Positions 7,135 to 15,647 of a stretch of 64,000 nucleotides of DNA are shown here, one piece after another. Position numbers and translations under genes: made by a program. The stretch covers positions 2,291,001 to 2,355,000 of the forward strand of contig NZ_FNWK01000001.1 of the NCBI RefSeq assembly GCF_900108295.1, read 5' to 3'. This stretch comes from Sphingopyxis sp. YR583. Its GTDB lineage: Bacteria; Pseudomonadota; Alphaproteobacteria; Sphingomonadales; Sphingomonadaceae. Position 1 is the stretch's first letter. Every line of letters starts with the position of its first letter. The notes below the pieces were generated by a model. It saw only the letters and a list, made by a program, of their open reading frames with translations, ran no database searches and was not told where the DNA came from.

Positions 7135-9810
7135 TTAGAACTTGAGGCGCGCGCCGACATAGAATTGGCGGCCATTGTCATAGATCGCGCGCGGGCGGTC
7201 GCGGGTGCCCGAATATTGCTCGATCTTCTCGTTGGTCAGGTTGATCGCGTCGGCGGTGAGCGCGATATTGTCGGTGATATTGACGCTGACCGACGCATCG
7301 AGCGACGAGAGCGCAGCCTGATTGAGCGGTGCCGCGCGGTCGATATCGATGAAGAATTTCGACCGGTAGTTGTAAGAGAGTCGTGCGCTGACGAGGTCAT
7401 TCTCATAATAGCCCGTCAGGTTGAGCGAGTGCTTCGAATTGCCCGGGATCGGGTCGCCATTGTTCGCCTTGGCGTCCGAATAGGTGTAGTTGACCACCGC
7501 GCCGAAGCCACCCCAGATCGGGCGCGACACCTGGAATTCGAAGCCCTGGTTGCGTCCGCCGTCGCCGTTGCTGCGACGGTTGATCTGATAGGGGCAATTG
7601 AACAGGTTCGGATTGCCGCCGCCCGCCGCGACGCAGCCTGCGGGCTGCGACCCCGGCACGAACACGCCCGGCAGGGTTTCGGTCGAGGTCGTGTTGACGA
7701 TGTACGACTGGATATCCTTGTAGAAAGCGGCGAGCGCAACGATCGTCTCGCGGTCGGGATACCATTCGATCGACAGGTCATACTGGTTGGCGCGGTAAGG
7801 GTCGAGGTTCGGATCGCCGCCGCGGCCGGTGAGCAACGTGCCGTTGAGGTCGACGCCGGGGGTGATATCGACGAAGTCGGGGCGCGTCACCGTCTTGCCC
7901 GCGGCGAAGCGCAGCACGACTTGCGGCGAGAGGTCGACCGAGAGGTTCGCGCTGGGCAGGATGTCGGTGTACGACCGCTTAGCGGTCGACGGGGTGAAGC
8001 CCCCGAACGGGTTGGTGAACTCGGGGTTGGCGCCGCCGATGATATAGCCGTCCGACGTCTGGTCGGTGGTGATCACGCGCACGCCGACATTGCCGCGCCA
8101 GCCCTCGCCGCCGAATTTGGCGAGGCCGTAGCCGCCCCACGCCTTTTCGTTGATCGAATAGGTGTTGCCGGGAACGAGGAAGCGGTCGTTGCTCGGCGAG
8201 GTCGACGCGGCATAGATCGCGCGCAGCTTCGCGGGATCGACGCGCCAGTAGTCGGTGAGCGTGCCGGGCGATGCGATATTGTCGAGGAAGTCGCCGGGCA
8301 TGCCGCTGCCGGTCGCGAAATCGGCCGAGGTGCACGGCGCGCCATTGCAGCGGAGGCCGGGGGTGAAGACGCCGCCGTTGGTCGCGAAACGTTCGGCGAC
8401 GCGATCATGGTCGGTATATTTGACCCCGAATTTGAGTGCGGTGAGCGGACCCCATTCGACCTGTTTTTCGACGTCGAGATAGAAATATTTCTCCTCATCG
8501 TCGTTAGTCACCGACTGGATGCGTGCGAAGTCGGGACGGATGCCCAAGGGGTTGAGCGGGTTGGGGTTGGAGAAGCTGACTTCGGGACGGCCGCTGGTGA
8601 GGTCGTAGCTGAACGCGCCGGGGCCGGCGAATTCGATGAAATTCTCGTTGCTCGTGTCGCCGTTCGCCTTGGTCCAGCCGGCCTTGAAATGGACCGAGAG
8701 GCTGTCGGTCGGTCGGTAAGTCAGGTCGAAATCGGCCGAGACGGTCTTGGCGACCGCCTGCCGGTCGATCGCGTCATAGACGACGCCGAAACCCGTCGTG
8801 CCGCCGGTCGCCGAAGCGATATTGCCCGAGACCGCGACGCCGTCACGGACCACGGCGTTGCTGATCGTGCCGCCGCCGGCGAGCGCCTGCTCGCCCCAGG
8901 CGATATAATTCTGGTTGAAGTTGTCGGCGTTGAAGCGCGAATAGAGGCCGGTGATGTTGATTTCGAGCTCGTCCGACGGACGGAACTGGATACCGACATT
9001 GGCGCCGTAGCGCTCGCGGTCCTGTTCGAACATCGTCGAGCCGATCAGCGTCGGGACGAGCGCGCTCTGCCCGCCGCCGACGGGGAAGGAGCGGTAGCCG
9101 AAGATTTCGAGGCCGTCGCGGCGCGTGCGGCGCTTCTGATAGATGGCGCCGACGAGGACACCGAAGGTTTCGTCTGCATTTTTCCAACTGATGAGGCCCG
9201 AGACCTGCGGGTCGACCTTACCCGACAGGTCCGAATAGGCGGCCTGTGCCGAGGCCGAGAGGGTGAGCGGGTCGAGGTCGAGCGGATTGCGCGTGATGAC
9301 GTTGATCGTGCCGCCGACCCCGCCTTCCTCGACATCGGCCTGCGGGCTTTTGTAGACTTCGAGGCGGCCGATGATTTCGGCGGGCAGGGTCAGATAGTTG
9401 AAGCTGCGCGTCGAGGCGACCTGATCGAGGATGAACCAGTCGGCGGTCGCGACGCTGTGGCCGTTGAGGAGGGTCTTGGTGAGGTTCGGCGCGGTGCCGC
9501 GGAGCGAGACGCGCTCGCCCTCGCCGAACTCGCGATTGACGACGATGCCGGGGACGCGCTGGAGCGCCTCGGCGACATTCTTGTCGGGGAATTTGCCGAC
9601 ATCTTCGGCGGTGACGACATCGGCGATGACCGCGAGATCGCGCTTCGCGTCGATCGCTTCGCGGAGCGACCCGCGGATGCCGGTGACGACGATTTCGCTC
9701 TCCGCCGTATCGGCGGCGGCCGGGGCTGGCGCCTGCGCGTGGGCTGCGCTGGCGGCAAAAAGCAATGTACCAATGCTGGCCGAGGCAAGCAGATATCTTG
9801 CATTGGTCAT
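7135..9810 (-). CDS. TonB-dependent receptor, Caulobacter-type large receptor
   Basis: 891 residues with a signal peptide ending AHA-QA and a TonB box SEIVVTGIR. The plug domain begins with DVVTAEDVGKFPDKNVAEAL, the signature of the large receptors expanded in Caulobacter and sphingomonads (the TIGR01782 type). These receptors often import oligosaccharides or other non-iron substrates. The barrel ends FYVGARLKF. Upstream, TTGGTATC repeats without a Fur-like box suggest substrate-specific rather than iron control. The substrate is not determinable here. Confidence 0.95.
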   Translation of the reverse strand: MTNARYLLASASIGTLLFAASAAHAQAPAPAAADTAESEIVVTGIRGSLREAIDAKRDLAVIADVVTAEDVGKFPDKNVAEALQRVPGIVVNREFGEGERVSLRGTAPNLTKTLLNGHSVATADWFILDQVASTRSFNYLTLPAEIIGRLEVYKSPQADVEEGGVGGTINVITRNPLDLDPLTLSASAQAAYSDLSGKVDPQVSGLISWKNADETFGVLVGAIYQKRRTRRDGLEIFGYRSFPVGGGQSALVPTLIGSTMFEQDRERYGANVGIQFRPSDELEINITGLYSRFNADNFNQNYIAWGEQALAGGGTISNAVVRDGVAVSGNIASATGGTTGFGVVYDAIDRQAVAKTVSADFDLTYRPTDSLSVHFKAGWTKANGDTSNENFIEFAGPGAFSYDLTSGRPEVSFSNPNPLNPLGIRPDFARIQSVTNDDEEKYFYLDVEKQVEWGPLTALKFGVKYTDHDRVAERFATNGGVFTPGLRCNGAPCTSADFATGSGMPGDFLDNIASPGTLTDYWRVDPAKLRAIYAASTSPSNDRFLVPGNTYSINEKAWGGYGLAKFGGEGWRGNVGVRVITTDQTSDGYIIGGANPEFTNPFGGFTPSTAKRSYTDILPSANLSVDLSPQVVLRFAAGKTVTRPDFVDITPGVDLNGTLLTGRGGDPNLDPYRANQYDLSIEWYPDRETIVALAAFYKDIQSYIVNTTSTETLPGVFVPGSQPAGCVAAGGGNPNLFNCPYQINRRSNGDGGRNQGFEFQVSRPIWGGFGAVVNYTYSDAKANNGDPIPGNSKHSLNLTGYYENDLVSARLSYNYRSKFFIDIDRAAPLNQAALSSLDASVSVNITDNIALTADAINLTNEKIEQYSGTRDRPRAIYDNGRQFYVGARLKF

Positions 9811-9873
9811 GTTAATTCTCCCTCCAAAAATGCCAAAATCAATTATTGCTCTGATTTTTAGGGGACATTAGAC

Positions 9874-10112
9874 ATACCAATTTAAACGTCAAGCGCCATT
9901 TTACGCAATAAATGGGCGATAAATCTCGGAGACGGAATATTTTGGTATCTAATTGGTATCGTAATGAAAGGCGCGCGCGTTCGCCCATCCGCGGGATCAG
10001 ACCGCAAGGCGGAAAGACGGCGCGAGCGGGCAAGACGCCGGGTAGCGGCTCGCTAGCAGGCTCTGGCACTGAGCCCGGAACGGACGGCGCGGGATATCAG
10101 CTCTTTGGTATC
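9874..10112. promoter_or_regulatory. TTGGTATC repeat cluster upstream of TonB receptor
   Basis: The 374-bp gap between the receptor start (9810) and the next gene contains an AT-rich core. TTGGTATC occurs at 9942-9949, 9953-9960 (11 bp apart, one helical turn) and 10105-10112, and the inverted 7-mer ATACCAA at 9874-9880. Such half-sites resemble operators of GntR or LacI type regulators (NanR uses GGTATA repeats). No cognate regulator lies next to it. I see no gene in the gap. Confidence 0.45.
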
Positions 10113-10184
10113 GTCGATCGTCCGCGCGTCCGATGTTCCGACGCCGAATGTCGAGAGCGGGCGCGGGCGTCCGTCAAGGATCCC

Positions 10185-11186
10185 TCAGTAGAGGTTGTCC
10201 TTGTAATCCTTGTCGAGCCCGCGCTGCATCAGCCCGGGCACCGAGACGAAGGCGCCGGCGAGGCGCGCGCCGATCCCCTTGTCCTTGTTGAGCCGGACAT
10301 GCTCGGCGAACATTTTTGCGGGTTTGATATCGGCCGGCGCGGCCGCGGCGGGCCAGAGCTTTGCGCGCGCGAGTGCGGCGCTCGGGCGGATCGCGATGTC
10401 TACATTGTCGACGCGCGTCGCGAGCAGCGGTATCTTTCCCTGCACCGCGAAGCTGGCGCGCGCGGTTTCATCGTCGGTGAGCATCGCCGCACCGCGCACG
10501 ATCGCGACCGCCGACGCACCGGGAATCAGCATCGCCGCCGCGATGCGCGGCTGGACGATGAGATTGCGGAAGCTGTCGGTGCGGCGGTTGCCGGGGCGGT
10601 CCGCGAACCAGAGCTGGTCGCCGGTGACATGCGCCATCGCGCCCGCAGGGTCGCCCTTTGGGCTGAGGTCGGCGTTACACGCGGCATCCATCGTCGCCAG
10701 CGCCATGAAGCAGGCTTCGGCGGCAAAAGCATGGGGAGCGTCGGGGGCGGCGTTCGTCGGCGTGGCAGACCAGAAACCTGACCGGATCAGTGCCTTGGCG
10801 CAGTGAACATAGCATTCCTCGACCGCGATTTTCGCGGCACCGCCGTCGATGGCGGCGACGCGGCCATTGATGCGCAGCGTCTCGCCGATGCCGGGAACAA
10901 GGAAGAGCGAGCCGAAGCTGGTCCCCGGCACCGCGAGCGCCGGATCGTCGAGCGCCGTGAGCGGCACCGACAGCGTCGCAGCATCGGCCGCCGCGAAACC
11001 CGCGTCGCCGCCGCCGAGTGTGATCGCGATGTCGTCGCTGTCGCCAAACCCGGCGAACATGAGCAGCGACGCGGCAAGCCAGCGCCGCGCCGTGGCATCG
11101 ACATGATCGATGACCTTGAGACTCACCGCCGGGGGTGCCTTGCCAAGAATAGCCTCGAGGCCCGCGATGTTATCGATGTCGCTCAT
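10185..11186 (-). CDS. pyridoxamine 5'-phosphate oxidase-like FMN-binding protein
   Basis: 333 residues. The N-terminal part (about 1-130) resembles flavin-binding split-barrel proteins of the PPOX superfamily, with SFGSLFLVPGIGETLRINGR typical of these folds. A second barrel-like half follows (about 165-260, AHVTGDQLWFADRPGNRRTD). It is therefore likely a duplicated split barrel that binds FMN or a related cofactor. The substrate is unknown. It stands alone, with the repeat cluster downstream. Confidence 0.75.
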   Translation of the reverse strand: MSDIDNIAGLEAILGKAPPAVSLKVIDHVDATARRWLAASLLMFAGFGDSDDIAITLGGGDAGFAAADAATLSVPLTALDDPALAVPGTSFGSLFLVPGIGETLRINGRVAAIDGGAAKIAVEECYVHCAKALIRSGFWSATPTNAAPDAPHAFAAEACFMALATMDAACNADLSPKGDPAGAMAHVTGDQLWFADRPGNRRTDSFRNLIVQPRIAAAMLIPGASAVAIVRGAAMLTDDETARASFAVQGKIPLLATRVDNVDIAIRPSAALARAKLWPAAAAPADIKPAKMFAEHVRLNKDKGIGARLAGAFVSVPGLMQRGLDKDYKDNLY

Positions 11187-11275
11187 CGCCCGTTTCCCTT
11201 CGCTTTTTGCACCGCCGTGGCCCGATCAATCGGGTTTTTGGCCTGAATGATGGGCTGCTTCATCGCAGGCTTATT

Positions 11276-11294
11276 GCAAATCACTCGCATTTGC
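11276..11294. promoter_or_regulatory. Fur-like box upstream of siderophore receptor
   Basis: GCAAATCACTCGCATTTGC is a 19-bp palindrome with perfect 6-bp arms (GCAAAT and ATTTGC), centred about 50 bp before the receptor start. Its size and sequence fit a Fur operator. Confidence 0.6.
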
Positions 11295-11338
11295 CTTAGC
11301 CGCAACGAAAGGACCGATCAAGTTTAAGGGGTATGGAA

Positions 11339-13528
11339 ATGCGCAGATTCACCGGGCTTGCCCTTCGCACTTGTGCGTTGCTGATGGCCGGGGCCGCGTG
11401 GGCGCCGTCGGCTGCATGGGCGCAAGACGCAGCCGCCGAAGCCGAAGTTGCCGAAGAGGGCGGCGTCGAGGCGGTGAAGCAGGACGACGGGGCGATCGTC
11501 GTCACTGCCCGCCGCTTCGTCCCCTCGGGCGCGATCACCGCGAGCAAGACGACCGCGCCGCTGATCGAGACGCCCCAATCGGTGTCGGTGATCTCGCGCG
11601 ACCAGATAGACATGCTCAACTTCGTCGATGTGCAGCAGGCGGTGCGTTACACTGCGGGCATCGTCGGCGAAAATTACGGCCCCGATCTGCGTTTCGACTT
11701 CCTGACGCTGCGCGGCTTCATCCCCGTCCAATATGTCGACGGGCTGCAGGCGCCGGTCAGCTCGACGATCTCGAACGTCGGTGTCGATCTCTATGGCTTC
11801 GAGGCGATCGACATTTTGAAAGGGCCCGCAGGCGTCCTGTACGGCACGACCCCGCCGGGCGGCATCTATAACCTCACCAGCCGCCGCCCCTCGTCGCGCA
11901 CCAGCGGCGAAATCCAGCTGAAATATGGCACCGACGATTTCAAGCAGGCCGCAGGCACGATCACCGGCGAGCTGGCGAACGGCCTCACCGCGCGATTGAC
12001 GGGCCTGTACCGCGACCGCGACGGCCAGACCGATTTCGTGACCGCGCGCCGCGCCTATGTCGCGCCCGCGGTGGCGTTCGACATCGGCCCCGACACCAAG
12101 ATCACCGCGCTCGGCTATTATCAGTGGGACCGCGTCGAAGGCGACACCAACGGCTTCCTTCCGGCGGTCGGCGTGCTCGTGCCCAATCCGCTCGGCAAGG
12201 TTCCGCGCGGGGTCAACCTCGGTGAGCCCGATTACAACTTCTATCGCCGCGAGCAGTGGAGCCTCGGCTACGAGTTCACGCATCGTTTCTCGTCGGCGCT
12301 GCGCTTCACACAGAACGCCCGCTGGAGCGATTACAGCGAATATCAGCAGATCATTTATGCGAACGGGCTGGCGGCCGACAACCGCACCGTGACGCGGTCG
12401 AACTTCCCCTTCGCCGACGATGTGCAGCAATTCGCGGTCGATTCGCGCTTCGATGCCGAGGTCGGCACCGGTGCGATCGAGCATCATATCCTCGCGGGTC
12501 TCGACTATCGCAATTATCGTGAGCAGTCGGCGTTCGCCTTCCTCGGGGCGACGAGCATCGACCTGTTCAATCCGGTGTACAGCAGCACGCCGATCCCGGC
12601 GCCGACCTCGCTGTTCGATTTCACCAACCAGCGACTGAAACAGACCGGCGTCTATCTGCAGGACCAGGCGCATATCGGCAATCTGATCCTGACGCTGTCG
12701 GGGCGTCATGACTGGATGACGATCAACAATTATGCGACCGGCGCCGCCTTCCCCGAGGTTAAGGAAAAGAAATTCACCTGGCGCGCGGGTGCGACCTATG
12801 TGACCGACAGCGGCATCGCGCCGTACATCAGCTACGCCACCTCGTTCCAGCCGCTTGTCGGCCAGACGTTCGGCGGCGGCGCCTTCGATCCGAGCGAGGG
12901 CAAGCAGATCGAGGCCGGGGTCAAGTTCGACGGCCGCAACATGAGCGATGATTTCAAGATCTTCGCGACCGGCGCGATCTATCGCATCAGGCAGAGCAAT
13001 GTGCTGACGCAGGACACGGTCAATCCGGGCTTCTCGGTCCAGACGGGCGAAGTCACATCGAAGGGGCTGGAGCTCGAAGTCGTCGCGCGCATCCGCCAGC
13101 AGCTGTCGATCAACGCGTCCTACACCTATCTCGACGCGAAGGTCACCGAGAGCAACAATCCGGCCGAAGTCGGCGGACGCCTTGCCGCGCAGCCGCGGCA
13201 CAAGGCGTCGCTGTTCGTCGACTACACGCATCGCAGCGGCGCAGGCGGCGGCGTCGGCGTGCGCCATCTCAGCAACAGCAACGGCGTCGTCGCGCTGCCG
13301 GGGGCGACGGTGACGACGCCGAGCGGGATCGTCATTCCGGCGACCTTCACCAGCCCCGCGGTGACGCTGTTCGACGCGACGCTGCACTATGACCTTCCGG
13401 GCTGGCGCTTTGCGGTCAACGGCAGCAATCTCTTCGACAAGCGTTATGCGGGCCGCTGCACGGGCCTTGCCAATTGCTTCTTCGCCGAAGGGCGCCGGAT
13501 CATCGCGACGGTGACGAAGCGCTTCTGA
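11339..13528 (+). CDS. TonB-dependent siderophore receptor
   Basis: 729 residues from the second of two in-frame ATGs (11333, 11339). The later one is chosen because AAGGGG is eight bases upstream of it and only two from the first. It has a signal peptide to AWA-QD, a TonB box (GAIVVTARR), and the plug ETPQSVSVISRDQIDML typical of the siderophore-receptor subfamily (FhuA/FpvA type). ILKGPAGVLYGTTPPGG and the barrel follow, ending IATVTKRF. The Fur-like box, and a convergent PepSY protein behind a shared terminator, support ferric-siderophore uptake. Confidence 0.95.
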   Translation: MRRFTGLALRTCALLMAGAAWAPSAAWAQDAAAEAEVAEEGGVEAVKQDDGAIVVTARRFVPSGAITASKTTAPLIETPQSVSVISRDQIDMLNFVDVQQAVRYTAGIVGENYGPDLRFDFLTLRGFIPVQYVDGLQAPVSSTISNVGVDLYGFEAIDILKGPAGVLYGTTPPGGIYNLTSRRPSSRTSGEIQLKYGTDDFKQAAGTITGELANGLTARLTGLYRDRDGQTDFVTARRAYVAPAVAFDIGPDTKITALGYYQWDRVEGDTNGFLPAVGVLVPNPLGKVPRGVNLGEPDYNFYRREQWSLGYEFTHRFSSALRFTQNARWSDYSEYQQIIYANGLAADNRTVTRSNFPFADDVQQFAVDSRFDAEVGTGAIEHHILAGLDYRNYREQSAFAFLGATSIDLFNPVYSSTPIPAPTSLFDFTNQRLKQTGVYLQDQAHIGNLILTLSGRHDWMTINNYATGAAFPEVKEKKFTWRAGATYVTDSGIAPYISYATSFQPLVGQTFGGGAFDPSEGKQIEAGVKFDGRNMSDDFKIFATGAIYRIRQSNVLTQDTVNPGFSVQTGEVTSKGLELEVVARIRQQLSINASYTYLDAKVTESNNPAEVGGRLAAQPRHKASLFVDYTHRSGAGGGVGVRHLSNSNGVVALPGATVTTPSGIVIPATFTSPAVTLFDATLHYDLPGWRFAVNGSNLFDKRYAGRCTGLANCFFAEGRRIIATVTKRF

Positions 13529-13548
13529 TCCCGGTCCACGGGATCATC

Positions 13549-13582
13549 AAGGGTCGCGGGGCAAGCCTCGCGGCCCTTTTTT
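13549..13582 (+). terminator. rho-independent terminator after siderophore receptor
   Basis: AGGGTCGCGGGGC pairs with GCCTCGCGGCCCT (13 positions, two of them G-U) and is followed by TTTTTT at 13577-13582. It ends the receptor transcript just before the convergent small gene. Confidence 0.8.
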
Positions 13583-13586
13583 GCGT

Positions 13587-13766
13587 CTAGCGGCGGCGCG
13601 TCTTCATCGCCCAGCCGACCGCGAGCACCGGGACGCCGAGCGCGAGCCATGCCGCGCCGTCGCGCCAGCCGTCGCCGGTGAGCGCGATGACGAGGCCGCC
13701 GACGCTGAGCAGCGCCAGCGTCAACGGGACGGCGAAAATCCGGCGCAGGCTATGCGGCTTTCTCAT
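13587..13766 (-). CDS. small two-helix membrane protein coupled to PepSY gene
   Basis: 59 residues: a basic start (MRKPHSLRR), two hydrophobic helices (about 10-29 and 38-53) and a basic tail (MKTRRR). Its ATG overlaps the stop of the PepSY gene (ATGA at 13763-13766), so it is translated with it. The longer upstream frame is a shadow of the PepSY gene. No family is recognised. It parallels the small membrane partner of the PepSY locus at 743-1318. Confidence 0.65.
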   Translation of the reverse strand: MRKPHSLRRIFAVPLTLALLSVGGLVIALTGDGWRDGAAWLALGVPVLAVGWAMKTRRR

Positions 13767-14929
13767 TCGGCGGGCGCTATCAGGCCGCCGCTCTCGACCT
13801 CGCGCACCAGCGCATCGGTGCCGGCGCGGCGTTTGCCTAGCCAGAGATAGAGGCCCGAGCCAAGGACGATGATCGTGAAGAGCGTCAGGATAGCCCACAG
13901 GATCTTCAGCGGCAGCCCGCCATAGTCGCCGAAGTGGAGCGGCTGCGACACGAACAGCGCCTGCGCATACCAGGGCATCGAGCGCGCGGCGGTGAATTCG
14001 CCCGTCTCGGCATCGACGAGCGCCGGAGTGAGCAACCGCTCGGTCAGCGGCGTCGCGCCCTGAAAGAAGATGGCGACATGATGCTTGCTGCTGAAGTTCC
14101 CGCCGGGAAAGGCGATGAACTGCGGGTTGTTGCCGGGGACCGCCCGGCGCGCCGCCGCCATCGCCCTGTCGATCGAGCCATAGCGCGACGGCGGAACCGC
14201 GCCCTTGCCATCATAGGCGCGCACCATGTCGGCGAGTTCGGTCGTCTGCCACTGCGCGAAGATCGGGGTCGCGAAGGCGTTGATCACCCCGGTCGCGCCG
14301 ACGACGGTCATCCAGGCGAGCGCGACGATGCCGAGCAGATTGTGATAGTCGAGCCATTTGACGCGGCGGCTGCGCGAGGTGCGCAGGGTGCCGAAGTCGA
14401 GCTTGCGCATAAAGGGGGTATAAAGCACGATCCCCGACACGATCGCGATCACGAAGAGCAGCCCCATCAGCCCGAGGAAGAGCATTCCCGGCAGGCCGAG
14501 AAACATGTCGGTATGAAGCTGGAGAATGAAGTGCATGACGCCGCTTTCGTCGACCGCGCCGGTCGCGAGGCCCGTCGAGCGGTCCCATAGCTGGATGGTC
14601 ATCTCGCTGTCGGGCGAGCCGGGGCGGGGGGCGGTGGTGATGGTCATCGACGGATTGTCGTTGTCGAACGCCATGAAGACCGGAACCTCACCCGGTCGCG
14701 CGGCGAGTGCCTTCGCCAGCATTTCGTCGAGCGGTCTGAGGCCCGGCGCTTCGCTCGAGGAGCCGACCCCGGGCAGGCCATATTGCGGCGCCGCTTCGGT
14801 CAGCGCGTCGATTTCGTCGTGAAAGATCAGCGGCAGGCCGGTGACGCATAGCATCAGGAGGAAGGCGGTGGAGATGATGCTCGTCCATTTGTGGACGAGG
14901 AACCATGCGCGGATGGTCGATCGCTGCAT
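13763..14929 (-). CDS. PepSY domain-containing inner-membrane protein
   Basis: 388 residues. An N-terminal helix follows WFLVHKWTSIISTAF, with a periplasmic PepSY-type domain about residues 45-140. The His-bearing HFILQLHTDMFLGLPG motif and two central helices come next, then a second PepSY-like domain and a C-terminal helix (about 345-365). This architecture is found in siderophore-linked reductases and in iron-regulated membrane proteins. A Fur-like sequence lies 16 bp upstream of the ATG. The role in reducing or releasing iron delivered by the neighbouring receptor is inference. Confidence 0.88.
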   Translation of the reverse strand: MQRSTIRAWFLVHKWTSIISTAFLLMLCVTGLPLIFHDEIDALTEAAPQYGLPGVGSSSEAPGLRPLDEMLAKALAARPGEVPVFMAFDNDNPSMTITTAPRPGSPDSEMTIQLWDRSTGLATGAVDESGVMHFILQLHTDMFLGLPGMLFLGLMGLLFVIAIVSGIVLYTPFMRKLDFGTLRTSRSRRVKWLDYHNLLGIVALAWMTVVGATGVINAFATPIFAQWQTTELADMVRAYDGKGAVPPSRYGSIDRAMAAARRAVPGNNPQFIAFPGGNFSSKHHVAIFFQGATPLTERLLTPALVDAETGEFTAARSMPWYAQALFVSQPLHFGDYGGLPLKILWAILTLFTIIVLGSGLYLWLGKRRAGTDALVREVESGGLIAPAE

Positions 14930-14944
14930 ATGATGGGCCGCTGT

Positions 14945-14963
14945 TATTGCGATGAATTCTCAA
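14945..14963. promoter_or_regulatory. possible Fur box upstream of PepSY gene
   Basis: TATTGCGATGAATTCTCAA aligns on the reverse strand with the box at 1346-1368 (shared TTGA, then CGCAATA). It lies just upstream of the PepSY start and in the gap before the divergent hemerythrin gene. The match is imperfect. Confidence 0.4.
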
Positions 14964-15170
14964 GATCGGTCCTATGGCGTGCTCCCCCTTTTGACAAGGC
15001 GGTTCACGGCGCCGATCCCATCGATCGGGCCAGCTACACCTTGATACGGGCCAGCGCGCTCGCGGCACGGACGCCTTCGCATGTTCCGGATTTTCTCAAT
15101 ATCGATTTGCATTCCATCCGGACTGCCCTCAAAATGGTATCGAGGGACCGCTCGTATCGCTGGAGCAATC

Positions 15171-15647
15171 ATGCCTCTGAGCCGCGAAATGGAGCGACTG
15201 CGCGCCGAACATTCGGCACTGATCGCGCTTGCGCGGATTGTGACAGACTTGCTCCAAGCGCCCGGTCCCGCGCAGTTGACCGAACTGGCATCGGCGCGCG
15301 GCATGCTTCGCGAGACGCTGGTGCGCCACCTGAAATGCGAGGACTGGATCCTCTATCCACGACTGCGGGCGACCGGTGACCCGGACCTGATGCACATCAC
15401 GCGGGAATTCGAACTGGAAATGGGCGATCTTGCGGCAGAATATGTCGCTTATGACGACCTTTGGACCGCGGAGCGCGTCGCGGCGCGCTGGGAGGAATTC
15501 TGCCGCGAAACGATCGCGATATTCGGCGCGCTGGCGACGCGGGTCGAGCGCGAGGAGCGGGAGCTTTATCCCCTCGCCGACAGGCTTCATGCCGCCACCG
15601 CGACGCTCGATCCCCTGATCATGGGCGAAGCGACAATTTCCAGCTGA
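15171..15647 (+). CDS. hemerythrin HHE-domain protein
   Basis: 158 residues, predicted as a four-helix bundle with metal-ligand patterns EHSAL, HLKCEDWILYPRL and EREERELYPLADR, typical of bacterial hemerythrin-like proteins that bind a di-iron centre and sense or buffer oxygen or iron. The ATG at 15171 (GGAG upstream) gives the family length; an upstream in-frame extension is not convincing. The gene is divergent from the PepSY gene, and its last 29 bases overlap the 3' end of the convergent TpsB gene. Confidence 0.8.
   Translation: MPLSREMERLRAEHSALIALARIVTDLLQAPGPAQLTELASARGMLRETLVRHLKCEDWILYPRLRATGDPDLMHITREFELEMGDLAAEYVAYDDLWTAERVAARWEEFCRETIAIFGALATRVEREERELYPLADRLHAATATLDPLIMGEATISS

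Noticed and set aside
7165..9861. 898-codon open frame opposite the large TonB receptor
   Set aside because: Shadow of the receptor. No signal peptide or motif, and composition typical of antisense translation.
11324..13387. 687-codon open frame opposite the siderophore receptor
   Set aside because: Antisense of a receptor with complete diagnostic motifs.
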